A stretch of 64,000 nt of DNA from JACQFK01 sp964619955 (GTDB lineage Bacteria; Planctomycetota; MHYJ01; JACPRB01), in the NCBI GenBank assembly GCA_964619955.1, contig CAZUJF010000005.1, positions 62,001 to 126,000 on the forward strand, in the 5' to 3' direction. The notes under the pieces are model-generated. The model did no database searches and was not told the DNA's origin. It saw only the letters and a list, made by a program, of their open reading frames with translations. The position numbers were made by a program, and so were the translations under genes. Of the stretch, positions 27,071-35,227 are shown one piece after another; within the stretch, counting starts at the first letter, position 1, and the number at the start of each line of letters is the position of its first letter.

Positions 27071-28312
27071 TCAAGCGTAGCGGTCCGGCGAGAGCAGGCT
27101 GAGGTCGTGGCCTGGATCCTCGCCCGTTACGAGCCGGGCGACGAGCTCGCCGGTGATCGGTCCGAGCGAGAGGCCGATCATGGCGTGTCCGGCGGCGACG
27201 ACGAGGTTGTCCCAGCGCCGGGGGCGTCCCAGATAGGGAAGGCCGTCGGGGGTGCAGGGCCGCAGGCCGCGCCAGACCTCCCGCTCGGGGAGCCCTTCGA
27301 GGCCCTCGAGGCCGCTGCGGGCGCCGCGGCGGATCGCCTCGACGCGGCGTTCGTTGATCGAGAGGTCCAGGCCGGCGAGTTCCAGCGTGCCCGCGATCCG
27401 GAGGGACGGGCCCATCGGCGTGACGGCGACGCGGGCCTCCATCAGGAGGAGCGGAAGCGCGGGCGGGACCGGGGGCGCCTGCAGGGTGAGGCTGTAGCCC
27501 TTGGCGGGCTGGATCGGCAGCGAGAGGCCGAGGGCGCGGCCGAGTTCGGGACTCCAGGAGCCCGCGGCGAGCACGAACTGCTCGCCCTCGAGTTCCCCCT
27601 GCGAGGTCAGCAGCGCGCGGATGCGGCGGCCCTCCGCGCGGACGCCCGTGATCTCCGTGCCGGCCAGGAACTCCGCGCCGGCGGCCTGGCGCGCGAGGCC
27701 CTGGACGAACTTGAGGGGATCGAGGTGCGCATCGGCGGGGTAGTGGACGGCCCCCGCCAGGCCCGGACGCAGGGCGGGGACGAGGGCGCGGGCGGCCTCC
27801 GGATCCAGAATGCGGGTTTCGAGTCCGAATCCGTTGAGGATCTTCGCCTCCTCCAGGCCCTCGTGCAGGCCCGCCGGGGTCTGATAGACGAGCAGCAGGC
27901 CTTGGCGCGCGAAGTGACAGTCCACGCCGCCCGGACCCGCCAGGCGTTCATAAAGCGCCGCGCTGGCAAGGTGGAGCTCGCGCAGCAGCGGGGCCGCGCG
28001 CCGGGCGCGCTCCTCCGTGCAGGCCGCGCGGAACTTCCAGAGCCAGCCCCAGAGCGCGGGGCTCCAGCGGAAGCGGATGGTGAAGGGGCTGTCGGGGTTG
28101 AAGAGGTAGCGGAGGCCCTGCGCGAGCGCCCCCGGCGAGGCCATCGGCAGCGAGTGGCTGGGGACGACGAGGCCCGCGTTCCCGCCGGAGCAGCCCGAGC
28201 CCGGGGCGCCCCGGTCGGCGACGAGGACGCGGCGGCCCCGCGCCGCCAGGGCGTGCGCCGCGCAGACGCCCGCCACCCCGGCCCCGGCCACGACCACGTC
28301 CGCCTTCTGCAT
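27071..28312 (-). CDS. FAD-dependent D-amino-acid dehydrogenase, likely D-hydroxyproline dehydrogenase
   Basis: 413 residues from ATG 28312 (MQKADVVVAGAGVAGVCAAH), with GAGGGGCGG as Shine-Dalgarno. The Rossmann FAD motif GAGVAG at the N-terminus, the DAO-superfamily signature GLVVPSHSLPMASPGALAQG and the C-terminal FAD-binding stretch NLVVAAGHAMIGLSLGPITG place it with DadA-like enzymes. In bacterial hydroxyproline catabolism a DadA-like flavoprotein oxidises cis-4-hydroxy-D-proline to pyrroline-4-hydroxy-2-carboxylate. An epimerase and a DapA-family enzyme nearby, plus a shared operator motif 22 nt upstream (28334-28343), support that role. Generic D-amino-acid or sarcosine oxidation cannot be excluded by sequence alone. 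Confidence 0.85.
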   Translation of the reverse strand: MQKADVVVAGAGVAGVCAAHALAARGRRVLVADRGAPGSGCSGGNAGLVVPSHSLPMASPGALAQGLRYLFNPDSPFTIRFRWSPALWGWLWKFRAACTEERARRAAPLLRELHLASAALYERLAGPGGVDCHFARQGLLLVYQTPAGLHEGLEEAKILNGFGLETRILDPEAARALVPALRPGLAGAVHYPADAHLDPLKFVQGLARQAAGAEFLAGTEITGVRAEGRRIRALLTSQGELEGEQFVLAAGSWSPELGRALGLSLPIQPAKGYSLTLQAPPVPPALPLLLMEARVAVTPMGPSLRIAGTLELAGLDLSINERRVEAIRRGARSGLEGLEGLPEREVWRGLRPCTPDGLPYLGRPRRWDNLVVAAGHAMIGLSLGPITGELVARLVTGEDPGHDLSLLSPDRYA

Positions 28313-28333
28313 CCGCCCCTCAGAGTAGTTATA

Positions 28334-28343
28334 TTGTGTACAA
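28334..28343. promoter_or_regulatory. Operator copy 1 of TTGTRTRCAA (TTGTGTACAA)
   Basis: Near-palindromic decamer between the divergent dehydrogenase and secreted-protein genes. It matches copies at 32911-32920 and 33876-33885 and is of the kind bound by FCD-type GntR repressors. On the minus strand a possible -10 (TATAAC) follows directly, so binding would cover the dehydrogenase promoter. Confidence 0.6.
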
Positions 28344-28406
28344 GAGTAAATACTGAATCGACCCGGAGCCTGGCCGTGTAGAATCGGCACTAACTCGGAT
28401 TAGCCT

Positions 28407-30866
28407 ATGATATCGCTGCTGCTGGCCTGCCTGGCGCTCCAGGATCCCTCCCCCCACGAGCGGGAGCGCATCGACGAGGTCGCGGCCGGCGCCTGGACCT
28501 TCGAGTCCGCCGGCGGCTGGGAGGCGGCGCACGAGGCGCGGGCGCGGGCCGTGGACGGGGTGCTGGAGGTGGAGGCCACGGGGCCCGATCCCTACCTGCA
28601 CGGGCCCGCGATGCGGATCCCGGGTCCGCTGCGGGTGCGGCTCCGGATGCGCTCCGCGGGCGCGGGACAGGGCCAGCTCTTCTGGATCTCGGAAGGCGAG
28701 GGCTTCAACGAGGAGCGCGGGGCCTTCTTCGAGATGGTGCACGACGGGGCGTGGCACGACTACGACGTGATCGCGGAGGCGGCCGGGCCGCTCGTCCGCT
28801 TCCGGCTCGATCCCGGGCAGGGGGCGGGCCGGATCGGGATCGACGAGATCCGGGTCTTCCGCTTCCGCCGGCATCCGCTCGAGATCCTGAAGCAGGAGGC
28901 GGGGGACGGGGTTCTCGCGCTCACCGTGAAGAACCACGGGCCCGAGGCCCGGACCGTGCGGGCGGGCGGCGGGGAGCAGATCGTGGCGGCGGGAGGGACG
29001 GTGCGTTTGACGGCCCCGTTCCCGAAGGGCCCGGCGTTTCCACGGGCGGAGCTGGCGCTGGAAAGCGAGGGCTTGCCGCTGCAGCGACGCGCGGCGACGC
29101 TTCCGGATGCCGCTGTTACGCGCGACTGGACGGTCCTCAAGAGCGGAGCCGCGGAGCTGCGGCTGGATCCCGAGGGCGCCGGCGCATGGATCCTCCTGGA
29201 GGGCCGCCCCGTGGCGATCCTCGCGCCGCTGGTCGAGGGCGTCGTCCGCTGGGAGCGGGAGGGGACGCTGTTCCGGGCGCCCGGCGTCCGGATCGGCTTC
29301 AGCGCCGACCCGGCAGGCTTCGCGGTGGAGCTGCAGGCCGATCGTGAAGTGGAGGGCCCCGTCCTCCGGGTGCTGGGCGGACTGGAACAGGGGCTCTTCG
29401 CGGGCATCGAGCATCTGGGGCGCGGCGAGCGCTCCTCGTCGAAGCTGGACCTGGAAACGCCGGAGCACCGCCGCTTCACGCCGCCGCGGCGCCACGTGAC
29501 GATGCCGCTGATGGCGGTCGTCACGGAGCGGGGCGGGGCGTCGCTGACCTGGTCGGACATGACGCTGCAACCCGTCTTCGCGGCGCCGAACGTCTACGAT
29601 GGAACCTCCGATCATCGGATGGCGCTGCGGGGGCGCCGGATCGAGGCCATAATCCGCGTGGCGCCGGGGCGGCTCGAGGACTTCATCCTGGAGGCGGTCC
29701 GCCGCCGCGGGCTGCCTCCGCTGCCCGAGGGGCCGGCGGATACGGAGGCGCTGGCGCTGGAGGCCCTGAAGGGGCCGCTCAAGACGCCGGGGGAGGAGGG
29801 CTGGGGGCATTGCGCGGAGCCCTCGTGGAAGCGGGCGCCTTTTGCGGACCACGCCTCCGCTTGGTGGCGGCTGACGGGGGAAGTCCCGGCGCTGCCGCGG
29901 CTGCAGCCCGGCGGAGCGCACCTCGCCGACGAGTCCGTCTATTTCGCCGCCGGCCGCGTGGAGGAATGGCTGCGGATGCGCCGCTCCCGTGTGGCGGGGC
30001 TGCTCCGGGAGTTGAAGCCCGACGGTTCGTTCCGCTATGCGGGGAAGCTCGCGCGCGGGCATTCGGAGGACACGGCGAGCGGCTATTGCGCCCAGCGGGT
30101 CGTGGAGCTGCTCGAGTTCGCCCGCTGGACGGGGGACGCGGCGGCGCTCGACGGCGGGCTCCGCGGGCTCGACTTCCTCAAGCGCTTCGACACGCCGCGC
30201 GGGGCGCAGACCTGGGAAATGCCGCTGCACACGCCGGACCTGCTGGGCGCGGCCTGGCTGGTCTGGGCGAACGTGCGCGGCTTCGAGCTCAGCGGGCGCG
30301 CGGCCTATCTCGACGAGGCGCGGCGCTGGGCGCTGTCGGGCGTGCCGTACCTCTACCAGTGGAGCGACCGTCCGGTGATGACGTGGGCCACGATCGCGGT
30401 GCTGGGGGCGACGCAATGGACGGCGCCCAACTGGATCGGGCTGCCCGTGCAGTGGTGCGGGGGCGTCTACGGCTACGCGCTGGCCCTGCTCGCCCCGCAC
30501 GACCGCACGCTCGACTGGTCGACGATCGCGCGGGGGATCCTCGTCGCGGGGGAGCAGATGCTCGCCCCGGACGGCCCGCACAAGGGCTGTCTGCCGGACT
30601 CGTTCGCGCTCGCGACGCAGGAGCGCCGCGGCCCGTTCATCAATCCCTGCGCGCTGCTCACGCTGCGCCGGGCGCTCGACGGAAAACCGCACGGGATCCA
30701 CGCGGCGTGGGACGGCACCCTGCGCGTCGCGTCGCCGTTTCCGGTCGAGGTCCGGGACGGCCGGGCCCGCATCCGCGCCCGCGAGGGCGCCGTCTATTCG
30801 GTCCTTCTCAACGGCGCCAAGACCGTCACGATCACGTCGAAGGGGCTGGACGAGCTCGCCCCCTGA
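28407..30866 (+). CDS. Secreted protein with C-terminal alpha/alpha-toroid-like domain (candidate glycosidase)
   Basis: 819 residues with a very short export signal (MISLLLACLALQDPSP). Residues about 20-160 resemble a jelly-roll ligand-binding domain (RVRLRMRSAGAGQGQLFWIS). A middle beta-rich part runs to about 430. From about 450 to 740 the pattern of helices, Trp residues and acidic groups (HSEDTASGYCAQRVVELLEF, WEMPLHTPDLLGAAWLVWAN) resembles alpha/alpha-barrel glycoside hydrolases or lyases; the end is beta-sandwich. I do not recognise a CAZy family. It is divergent from the D-hydroxyproline dehydrogenase, shares its operator region, and its stop codon directly abuts that of the S9 peptidase. 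A role in stripping glycans from hydroxyproline-rich glycoproteins or collagen is possible but speculative. Confidence 0.6.
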   Translation: MISLLLACLALQDPSPHERERIDEVAAGAWTFESAGGWEAAHEARARAVDGVLEVEATGPDPYLHGPAMRIPGPLRVRLRMRSAGAGQGQLFWISEGEGFNEERGAFFEMVHDGAWHDYDVIAEAAGPLVRFRLDPGQGAGRIGIDEIRVFRFRRHPLEILKQEAGDGVLALTVKNHGPEARTVRAGGGEQIVAAGGTVRLTAPFPKGPAFPRAELALESEGLPLQRRAATLPDAAVTRDWTVLKSGAAELRLDPEGAGAWILLEGRPVAILAPLVEGVVRWEREGTLFRAPGVRIGFSADPAGFAVELQADREVEGPVLRVLGGLEQGLFAGIEHLGRGERSSSKLDLETPEHRRFTPPRRHVTMPLMAVVTERGGASLTWSDMTLQPVFAAPNVYDGTSDHRMALRGRRIEAIIRVAPGRLEDFILEAVRRRGLPPLPEGPADTEALALEALKGPLKTPGEEGWGHCAEPSWKRAPFADHASAWWRLTGEVPALPRLQPGGAHLADESVYFAAGRVEEWLRMRRSRVAGLLRELKPDGSFRYAGKLARGHSEDTASGYCAQRVVELLEFARWTGDAAALDGGLRGLDFLKRFDTPRGAQTWEMPLHTPDLLGAAWLVWANVRGFELSGRAAYLDEARRWALSGVPYLYQWSDRPVMTWATIAVLGATQWTAPNWIGLPVQWCGGVYGYALALLAPHDRTLDWSTIARGILVAGEQMLAPDGPHKGCLPDSFALATQERRGPFINPCALLTLRRALDGKPHGIHAAWDGTLRVASPFPVEVRDGRARIRAREGAVYSVLLNGAKTVTITSKGLDELAP

Positions 30867-32882
30867 TCAACTCCGGGGCTCGACGCCGAGCAGCGTGCGC
30901 ACGAAGAAGTCGCGCATCCGGCGGGTCCCGTAGGGGCCGCCCCCGGCGCCGTGGCCGGCCCCCGGGATCAGGACCAGCTCGAAGTCCTTGTCCGCCTTCA
31001 CCAGCGCGTTCACGACCTGCATCGTGGAGGCGGGGTCGACGTTGCGGTCGAGCTCGCCGACGAGGAGCATGAGGCGCCCCTTCAGCCTGGCGGCCTGCGT
31101 GACGTTGGACTGCTCCGCGTAGTGCGGGCCGACGGGCCAGCCCATCCAGAGTTCGTTCCACCAGATCTTGTCCATGCGGTTGTCGTGGCAGCCGCAGTCC
31201 GCCGCCGCGGCCTTGTAGAAGTCCCCGTGCGCGAGCAGGGCCCGCAGCGCGCTCTGTCCGCCGGCGGATCCGCCGTAGATGCCCACGCGCGAGAGGTCGA
31301 GCTGCGGGTACTTCGCCGCCGCGGCCTTCATCCAGAGGATGCGGTCGGGGAAGCCGGAATCGCCGAGGTTCTTCCAGCAGACGTCGTGGAAGGCCTTGGA
31401 CCGGTTGGAGGTCCCCATGCCGTCGATCTGGACGACGATGAAGCCGAGTTCGGCGAGGGACTGCGCGCCGTGCCAGGCGCGGAAGCTCTTGGGCACGTGC
31501 GAATCATGCGGACCCGCATAGATCTGCTCGACGACGGGGTAGCGCTTCGCGGGGTCGAAGGTCGAGGGGCGGTGGAGGATGCCCCAGATGTCGGTCGCCC
31601 CGTCGCGGCCTTTCGCGGTGAAGCGCTCGGGCCGGGGGATGCCGGGGGCCTCGGCGCGCTCGAGGACGAGGACGAGCGAGCCGTCCGCCGCGCGTCGCAG
31701 TTCGGTGACGGGCGGCTGATCCACGCGCGACCAGGTGTCCACGAAGAAGCGCCGGTCGGGCGAGAAGACGGCCTTGTGGGTGCCGTCGCCCTCGGTGAGG
31801 ACGACGAGGCCGCCGCCGTCGAAGTTCACCCGGGCGTGGTGGACGTGGTAGGGGTCCTGCCCGGGGCGGATCCCGCCGGCGCGGAACCAGATCTCGCGGC
31901 GCTCCTCGTCCACGTGGTCGACGCCGCGGACGACCCAGGGGCCCGACGTGACGGCGTTCTTGAGTTTCCCGGTCCGTGCATCGAAGAGATACAGATGGTT
32001 CCAGCCGTCGCGTTCGGACATCCAGAGCAGCTCGCCGGTGGCGTCGAGGAAGCGCTGGTACTGCTTGTGGGCGTAGTCGAAGAACGTGGCGCAGCGCTCC
32101 TCGACGAGCGTCGAGACGGAGCCGGAGGCGGCGTCGACGGCAAGGATGCGGAAGAGCTGGTGACCGCGCCGGTTGTACGAGAACGTGAGGCGGCGGCCGT
32201 CGGGATCCCAGCGGAAGCGGTCCAGGCTCCAGGGGACGGGAAAAAGGTCGGGGGCGACCGCGATCGCGGACGGGCCGGCCAGGTCGAAGAGATGCAGCCG
32301 CAGTTCCGGCAGGGCGTCGCCGGGTTTGGCATAGCGCAGGGTGTGGACCCTGGGCTGGACCTGGTCCTTCGGCGACGATTCCACCAGGGTGATCTGGCGT
32401 TCATCGCCGCCGCGGCTGCGGAGGGCGGCCAGGCGGCGGGAGTCCGGGGCCCACCAGACGCGGGTGCCGTAGGGGAAGTCCGCCGTGCCGTCCTTCGACA
32501 GGGCAAGCTCCTCCCGGCCGGCCCGCAGCCAGAGGTTGTGATCGCGGACGAAGGCCGTCCAGCGGCCGTCGGGGGACTTCTCGCGCGGCGGGGAGGCGGG
32601 CGGCTCCGCCTTGGGGGCGGGGCCCAGCTCCCGGTTCATGAGGTCGGGGGAGGGGTGGGCCGTGCGGGTGCCGGCCCCGGGATCGACGCGGACGTGCTCC
32701 AGGGCCCCGCCCGGGCTGCGGACGGAGTACCAGAAGACCTCGGAGCCCGGGATCCAGCGGGGGCCGACGTCGGCGCGGGAGAGGGCGTCGCGGCATTTGC
32801 GCGGCAGCTCTTCCGCGCGCCGGTAGTCCTCCGCGGCGCCCTGGGCGAGCAGCGACAGGGCGAGGGTCAGGGCGGCAGTCAT
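30867..32882 (-). CDS. Dipeptidyl-peptidase IV-like S9 serine peptidase, exported
   Basis: 671 residues with a signal peptide (MTAALTLALSLLAQGAAEDY). An N-terminal beta-propeller (about 40-400; WWAPDSRRLAALRSRGGDER, DRFRWDPDGRRLTFSYNRRG) is followed by an alpha/beta-hydrolase domain with nucleophile motif GIYGGSAGG (Ser near 538), the Asp in VGELDRNVDP and the His in IPGAGHGAGG, in the usual order for S9. DPP-IV enzymes release X-Pro (also X-Hyp) dipeptides from the N-terminus, which suits degradation of collagen-like peptides. The nucleophile elbow is GGSAGG rather than the common GWSYGG. An operator copy lies 29 nt upstream. The neighbours are the GntR regulator upstream and, convergently, the secreted toroid protein. 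Confidence 0.9.
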   Translation of the reverse strand: MTAALTLALSLLAQGAAEDYRRAEELPRKCRDALSRADVGPRWIPGSEVFWYSVRSPGGALEHVRVDPGAGTRTAHPSPDLMNRELGPAPKAEPPASPPREKSPDGRWTAFVRDHNLWLRAGREELALSKDGTADFPYGTRVWWAPDSRRLAALRSRGGDERQITLVESSPKDQVQPRVHTLRYAKPGDALPELRLHLFDLAGPSAIAVAPDLFPVPWSLDRFRWDPDGRRLTFSYNRRGHQLFRILAVDAASGSVSTLVEERCATFFDYAHKQYQRFLDATGELLWMSERDGWNHLYLFDARTGKLKNAVTSGPWVVRGVDHVDEERREIWFRAGGIRPGQDPYHVHHARVNFDGGGLVVLTEGDGTHKAVFSPDRRFFVDTWSRVDQPPVTELRRAADGSLVLVLERAEAPGIPRPERFTAKGRDGATDIWGILHRPSTFDPAKRYPVVEQIYAGPHDSHVPKSFRAWHGAQSLAELGFIVVQIDGMGTSNRSKAFHDVCWKNLGDSGFPDRILWMKAAAAKYPQLDLSRVGIYGGSAGGQSALRALLAHGDFYKAAAADCGCHDNRMDKIWWNELWMGWPVGPHYAEQSNVTQAARLKGRLMLLVGELDRNVDPASTMQVVNALVKADKDFELVLIPGAGHGAGGGPYGTRRMRDFFVRTLLGVEPRS

Positions 32883-32910
32883 GGAGACTCATACGCCCTG
32901 GACCAGCCTT

Positions 32911-32920
32911 TTGTGTGCAA
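32911..32920. promoter_or_regulatory. Operator copy 2 of TTGTRTRCAA (TTGTGTGCAA)
   Basis: Lies in the 55-nt gap between the GntR gene and the S9 peptidase gene, so the peptidase probably has its own regulated promoter besides any read-through from the regulator. Confidence 0.55.
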
Positions 32921-32937
32921 AAACACAGGTGGCGGGT

Positions 32938-33822
32938 TCAGGGGGCGAGCTCGGGCCACTCCTCGAGGGGGAGGCGGGCGAGGCGGTCCATCATGCGGCG
33001 CAGCAGCGGGGCCTGGGCGCGGATGTGGCGGGAGAGCAGGGCGGCGGCGCCGTCCCAGTCGCGCCGCAGGAGCCGGCGCAGGATCTCGACGTGGTGCCGG
33101 GCCATGAGGCCGACGGCCCGGGCGCCGCGGGTGGCGTAGTAGAAGAGGGTGGTGTAGTAGGCGCCGTGGGTGCCGATGAACTCCTGGATGAAGCGGTTGC
33201 CGCTCTTGCGGACGAGGTAGGGGTGCAGTTCCGAGTCCACGGCCGCCGCGCCGCGCCCCCCGCCGGGCCGGTTCAGGGAGAGGATGCGCCTGAGGTCTTC
33301 CGGGACGAGGCGGCGCCGCGCGAGTTCGAGGGCCTTGAGTTCGAGGAGTTCCCGGACCTGCAGATAGGCGAGCATGTCGCGCTCCTGGAAGGGGCGCACG
33401 CGCCAGCCGCGGCGGGGGACGTGTTCGATCAGGCCGGCGCCGGCGAGGCGGCTGAAGATCTGGCGCAGCACGGTGCGGCCGATGCCCAGGGCGGCGGCGG
33501 TGACCTCTTCGCGGAGGAAGTCCGCCTCGCCGCGCAGGCTGCGCCGCAGCACGTCCCGGGCGAGGATGCGGTGCCAGTCCTTCGGCGGCCGCGGGGGCGG
33601 GGCGGGCCGCGACGCGCGCGGCGGGGAGGGGTTCACGGAGAGCCGGCCGCTCTCCTCCTTGTGGATGAGCCTCTCGCGGACGAGGTCCTCGACGGCCTCC
33701 CGCACGGGCGTGAGGCTCACGCCGTAATGGCGCGACAGGTCGCGCAGCGTGAGGGCGGGGGGGCGCCCGCCCGAATGCAGGCGCGCCCGGAGGTCGTCCC
33801 GGATGTACGTGGCCAGCGTCAT
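32938..33822 (-). CDS. GntR/FCD-family regulator with two tandem winged helices
   Basis: 294 residues. Residues 1-66 are a GntR winged helix (LTLRDLSRHYGVSLTPVREA, then LIHKEESGRLSVNP). After a Pro/Arg linker a second, similar unit occupies about 80-147 (FLREEVTAAALGIGRTVLRQ, then LIEHVPRRGWRVRPF). From about 150 to 290 is an FCD effector domain (MLAYLQVRELLELKALELAR, DSELHPYLVRKSGNRFIQEF). Standard members have one winged helix, so the duplication is unusual. It is divergent from the Xaa-Pro peptidase operon across 57 nt that hold a TTGTRTRCAA site, and it lies upstream of the S9 peptidase with a second site. It is therefore the probable regulator of the hydroxyproline island, with the effector likely hydroxyproline, a derivative, or a peptide (inference). 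Confidence 0.88.
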   Translation of the reverse strand: MTLATYIRDDLRARLHSGGRPPALTLRDLSRHYGVSLTPVREAVEDLVRERLIHKEESGRLSVNPSPPRASRPAPPPRPPKDWHRILARDVLRRSLRGEADFLREEVTAAALGIGRTVLRQIFSRLAGAGLIEHVPRRGWRVRPFQERDMLAYLQVRELLELKALELARRRLVPEDLRRILSLNRPGGGRGAAAVDSELHPYLVRKSGNRFIQEFIGTHGAYYTTLFYYATRGARAVGLMARHHVEILRRLLRRDWDGAAALLSRHIRAQAPLLRRMMDRLARLPLEEWPELAP

Positions 33823-33841
33823 GAGATCCCGGCGATTCTAC

Positions 33842-33869
33842 TTGACCCGGCGGAGTCCTCCCACATAAT
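33842..33869 (+). promoter_or_regulatory. Promoter of the Xaa-Pro peptidase/hydroxyproline operon (TTGACC-N16-CATAAT)
   Basis: TTGACC (33842-33847), a 16-nt spacer and CATAAT (33864-33869). The expected start point is at about 33876-33880, that is at the operator and the ATG (33880), leaving no room for a Shine-Dalgarno. Confidence 0.55.
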
Positions 33870-33875
33870 GTGTTA

Positions 33876-33885
33876 TTGTATGCAA
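33876..33885. promoter_or_regulatory. Operator copy 3 of TTGTRTRCAA (TTGTATGCAA), overlapping a start codon
   Basis: Third copy of the shared motif, just downstream of the -10 and containing the ATG at 33880. Bound repressor would block transcription initiation of the operon and could also affect the divergent GntR gene, whose start is 53 nt away. Confidence 0.6.
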
Positions 33886-35217
33886 AAGATAGATCCGGCG
33901 CCCGCGGAGCTCTGGCCCGCGGGCTATCCGGCGGAGGAGTTCGCGGCCCGGCGGGCGAAGGTCTTCGACGCGGTGGGGCCGGCGGCCGCGGCGCTGCTCC
34001 AGGGCGCCGGTCCGGTGCGGGCCTCCGAGCGCTTCCGGCAGAGCAACGAGTTCTTCCATCTCTGCGGCGTCGAGGTCCCGCAGGCCTTCCTGCTGCTCGA
34101 CGGCCGCAGGCGGCGCACGACGCTCTTTCTGCCGCCGCGGGACGAGCGCCACGCGCGGGTGAACGGCGAAACGCTCACGGCGGATTCCGGCGCCGGGGGC
34201 GCGCAGCTCACGGGGGTGGACGAGATCCTGCCTTCGGCCGGCCTGGCCGCCGCGCTGCAGGGGCTCCCGGTCGTCTACGTCCCGAAGGCCCCGGCCGAGG
34301 GGCGCTGGACGTCGCGGGACGGCGCGCTGAAGGCCGCGTCCCTCGTCGCGGCGGACCCCTGGGACGGCGCGCCGTCGCGGGAGGAGCGCTTCGCGGAGGC
34401 CGTGCGGCGCCTGGGCGGCGTCGCCGACGTCCGGGACCTGAGCCCGATCCTGGACCGGATCCGGATGGTCAAATCCCCGCGCGAACGCGCCTGGCTCCGG
34501 CAGGCCGGACGGCTCTCCGGACTGGCGGTGCGGCGCGCGATGGCCGTGACGGAACCCGGTCTTTCCACGCGGCGCCTCGAGGCCGAAATGGAGTTCCTCT
34601 ACCGCGAGGGCGGCGCGTCGGGCGAGGGCTACGCCCCCCTCATCCCCGCGGGCGAGCACGTCTGGCACGCGCACTGGTGCCGCAACGACGAGAAGCTCGT
34701 CGCGGGCGACTGGGTCCTCTTCGACTGCGCGCCCGAGGTGAACTACATGACGAGCGACATCGGCCGGCTCTGGCCGGTCGACGGGCGCTACCGCCCCTGG
34801 CAGCGCGAGCTCTATTCCTTCATGGTCGACTACCACAAGACGCTGCTCCGGCTCATCCGTCCGGGGCGTTTCGCGGGCGACATCCTCGAGGAGGCCGCCT
34901 CGTCGATGAAGCAGGTCGTGGAATCGAGGTCCTGGTCCTGCCCCGACTTCGCCGAGGCCGCCCGGGCGACGCTGACCTATCAGGGTCACCTCTCCCATCC
35001 GGTGGGCATGGCCGTCCACGATCCGGGCGACTACTTCAAGGCGCCGCTGGAACCCGGGGTGACCTTCGCGGTCGACCCCCAGCTCTGGGTGCACGGGCGG
35101 AAGCTTTACGTGCGGGTGGAGGACACCGTCATCGTCACCGAGGACGGGATCGAGAATCTGACGCGGGAGGCCCCGCTGGAACTGGACGAGGTCGAGGCCC
35201 TGGTGGGCCGGGCTTAA
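33880..35217 (+). CDS. M24B Xaa-Pro aminopeptidase/prolidase-like metallopeptidase
   Basis: 445 residues read from ATG 33880 (MQKIDPAPAELWPAGY). The N-terminal domain is of aminopeptidase P type (SERFRQSNEFFHLCGVEVPQ); the pita-bread domain follows from about residue 200. Metal ligands visible: two Asp in FDCAPEVNYMTSDIGR, His in LSHPVGMAVHD and Glu in VRVEDTVIV. The remaining position, normally Glu in a TVEPG motif, reads FAVDPQLW, an Asp. The enzyme would cut X-Pro/X-Hyp bonds inside the cell, consistent with the DPP-IV-like enzyme outside. It is the first gene of an operon with the DapA-family, epimerase and DUF885 genes. There is no Shine-Dalgarno; the start codon lies in the operator, so the mRNA may be leaderless. 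Confidence 0.87.
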   Translation: MQKIDPAPAELWPAGYPAEEFAARRAKVFDAVGPAAAALLQGAGPVRASERFRQSNEFFHLCGVEVPQAFLLLDGRRRRTTLFLPPRDERHARVNGETLTADSGAGGAQLTGVDEILPSAGLAAALQGLPVVYVPKAPAEGRWTSRDGALKAASLVAADPWDGAPSREERFAEAVRRLGGVADVRDLSPILDRIRMVKSPRERAWLRQAGRLSGLAVRRAMAVTEPGLSTRRLEAEMEFLYREGGASGEGYAPLIPAGEHVWHAHWCRNDEKLVAGDWVLFDCAPEVNYMTSDIGRLWPVDGRYRPWQRELYSFMVDYHKTLLRLIRPGRFAGDILEEAASSMKQVVESRSWSCPDFAEAARATLTYQGHLSHPVGMAVHDPGDYFKAPLEPGVTFAVDPQLWVHGRKLYVRVEDTVIVTEDGIENLTREAPLELDEVEALVGRA

Positions 35218-35227
35218 GGAGACGGAC

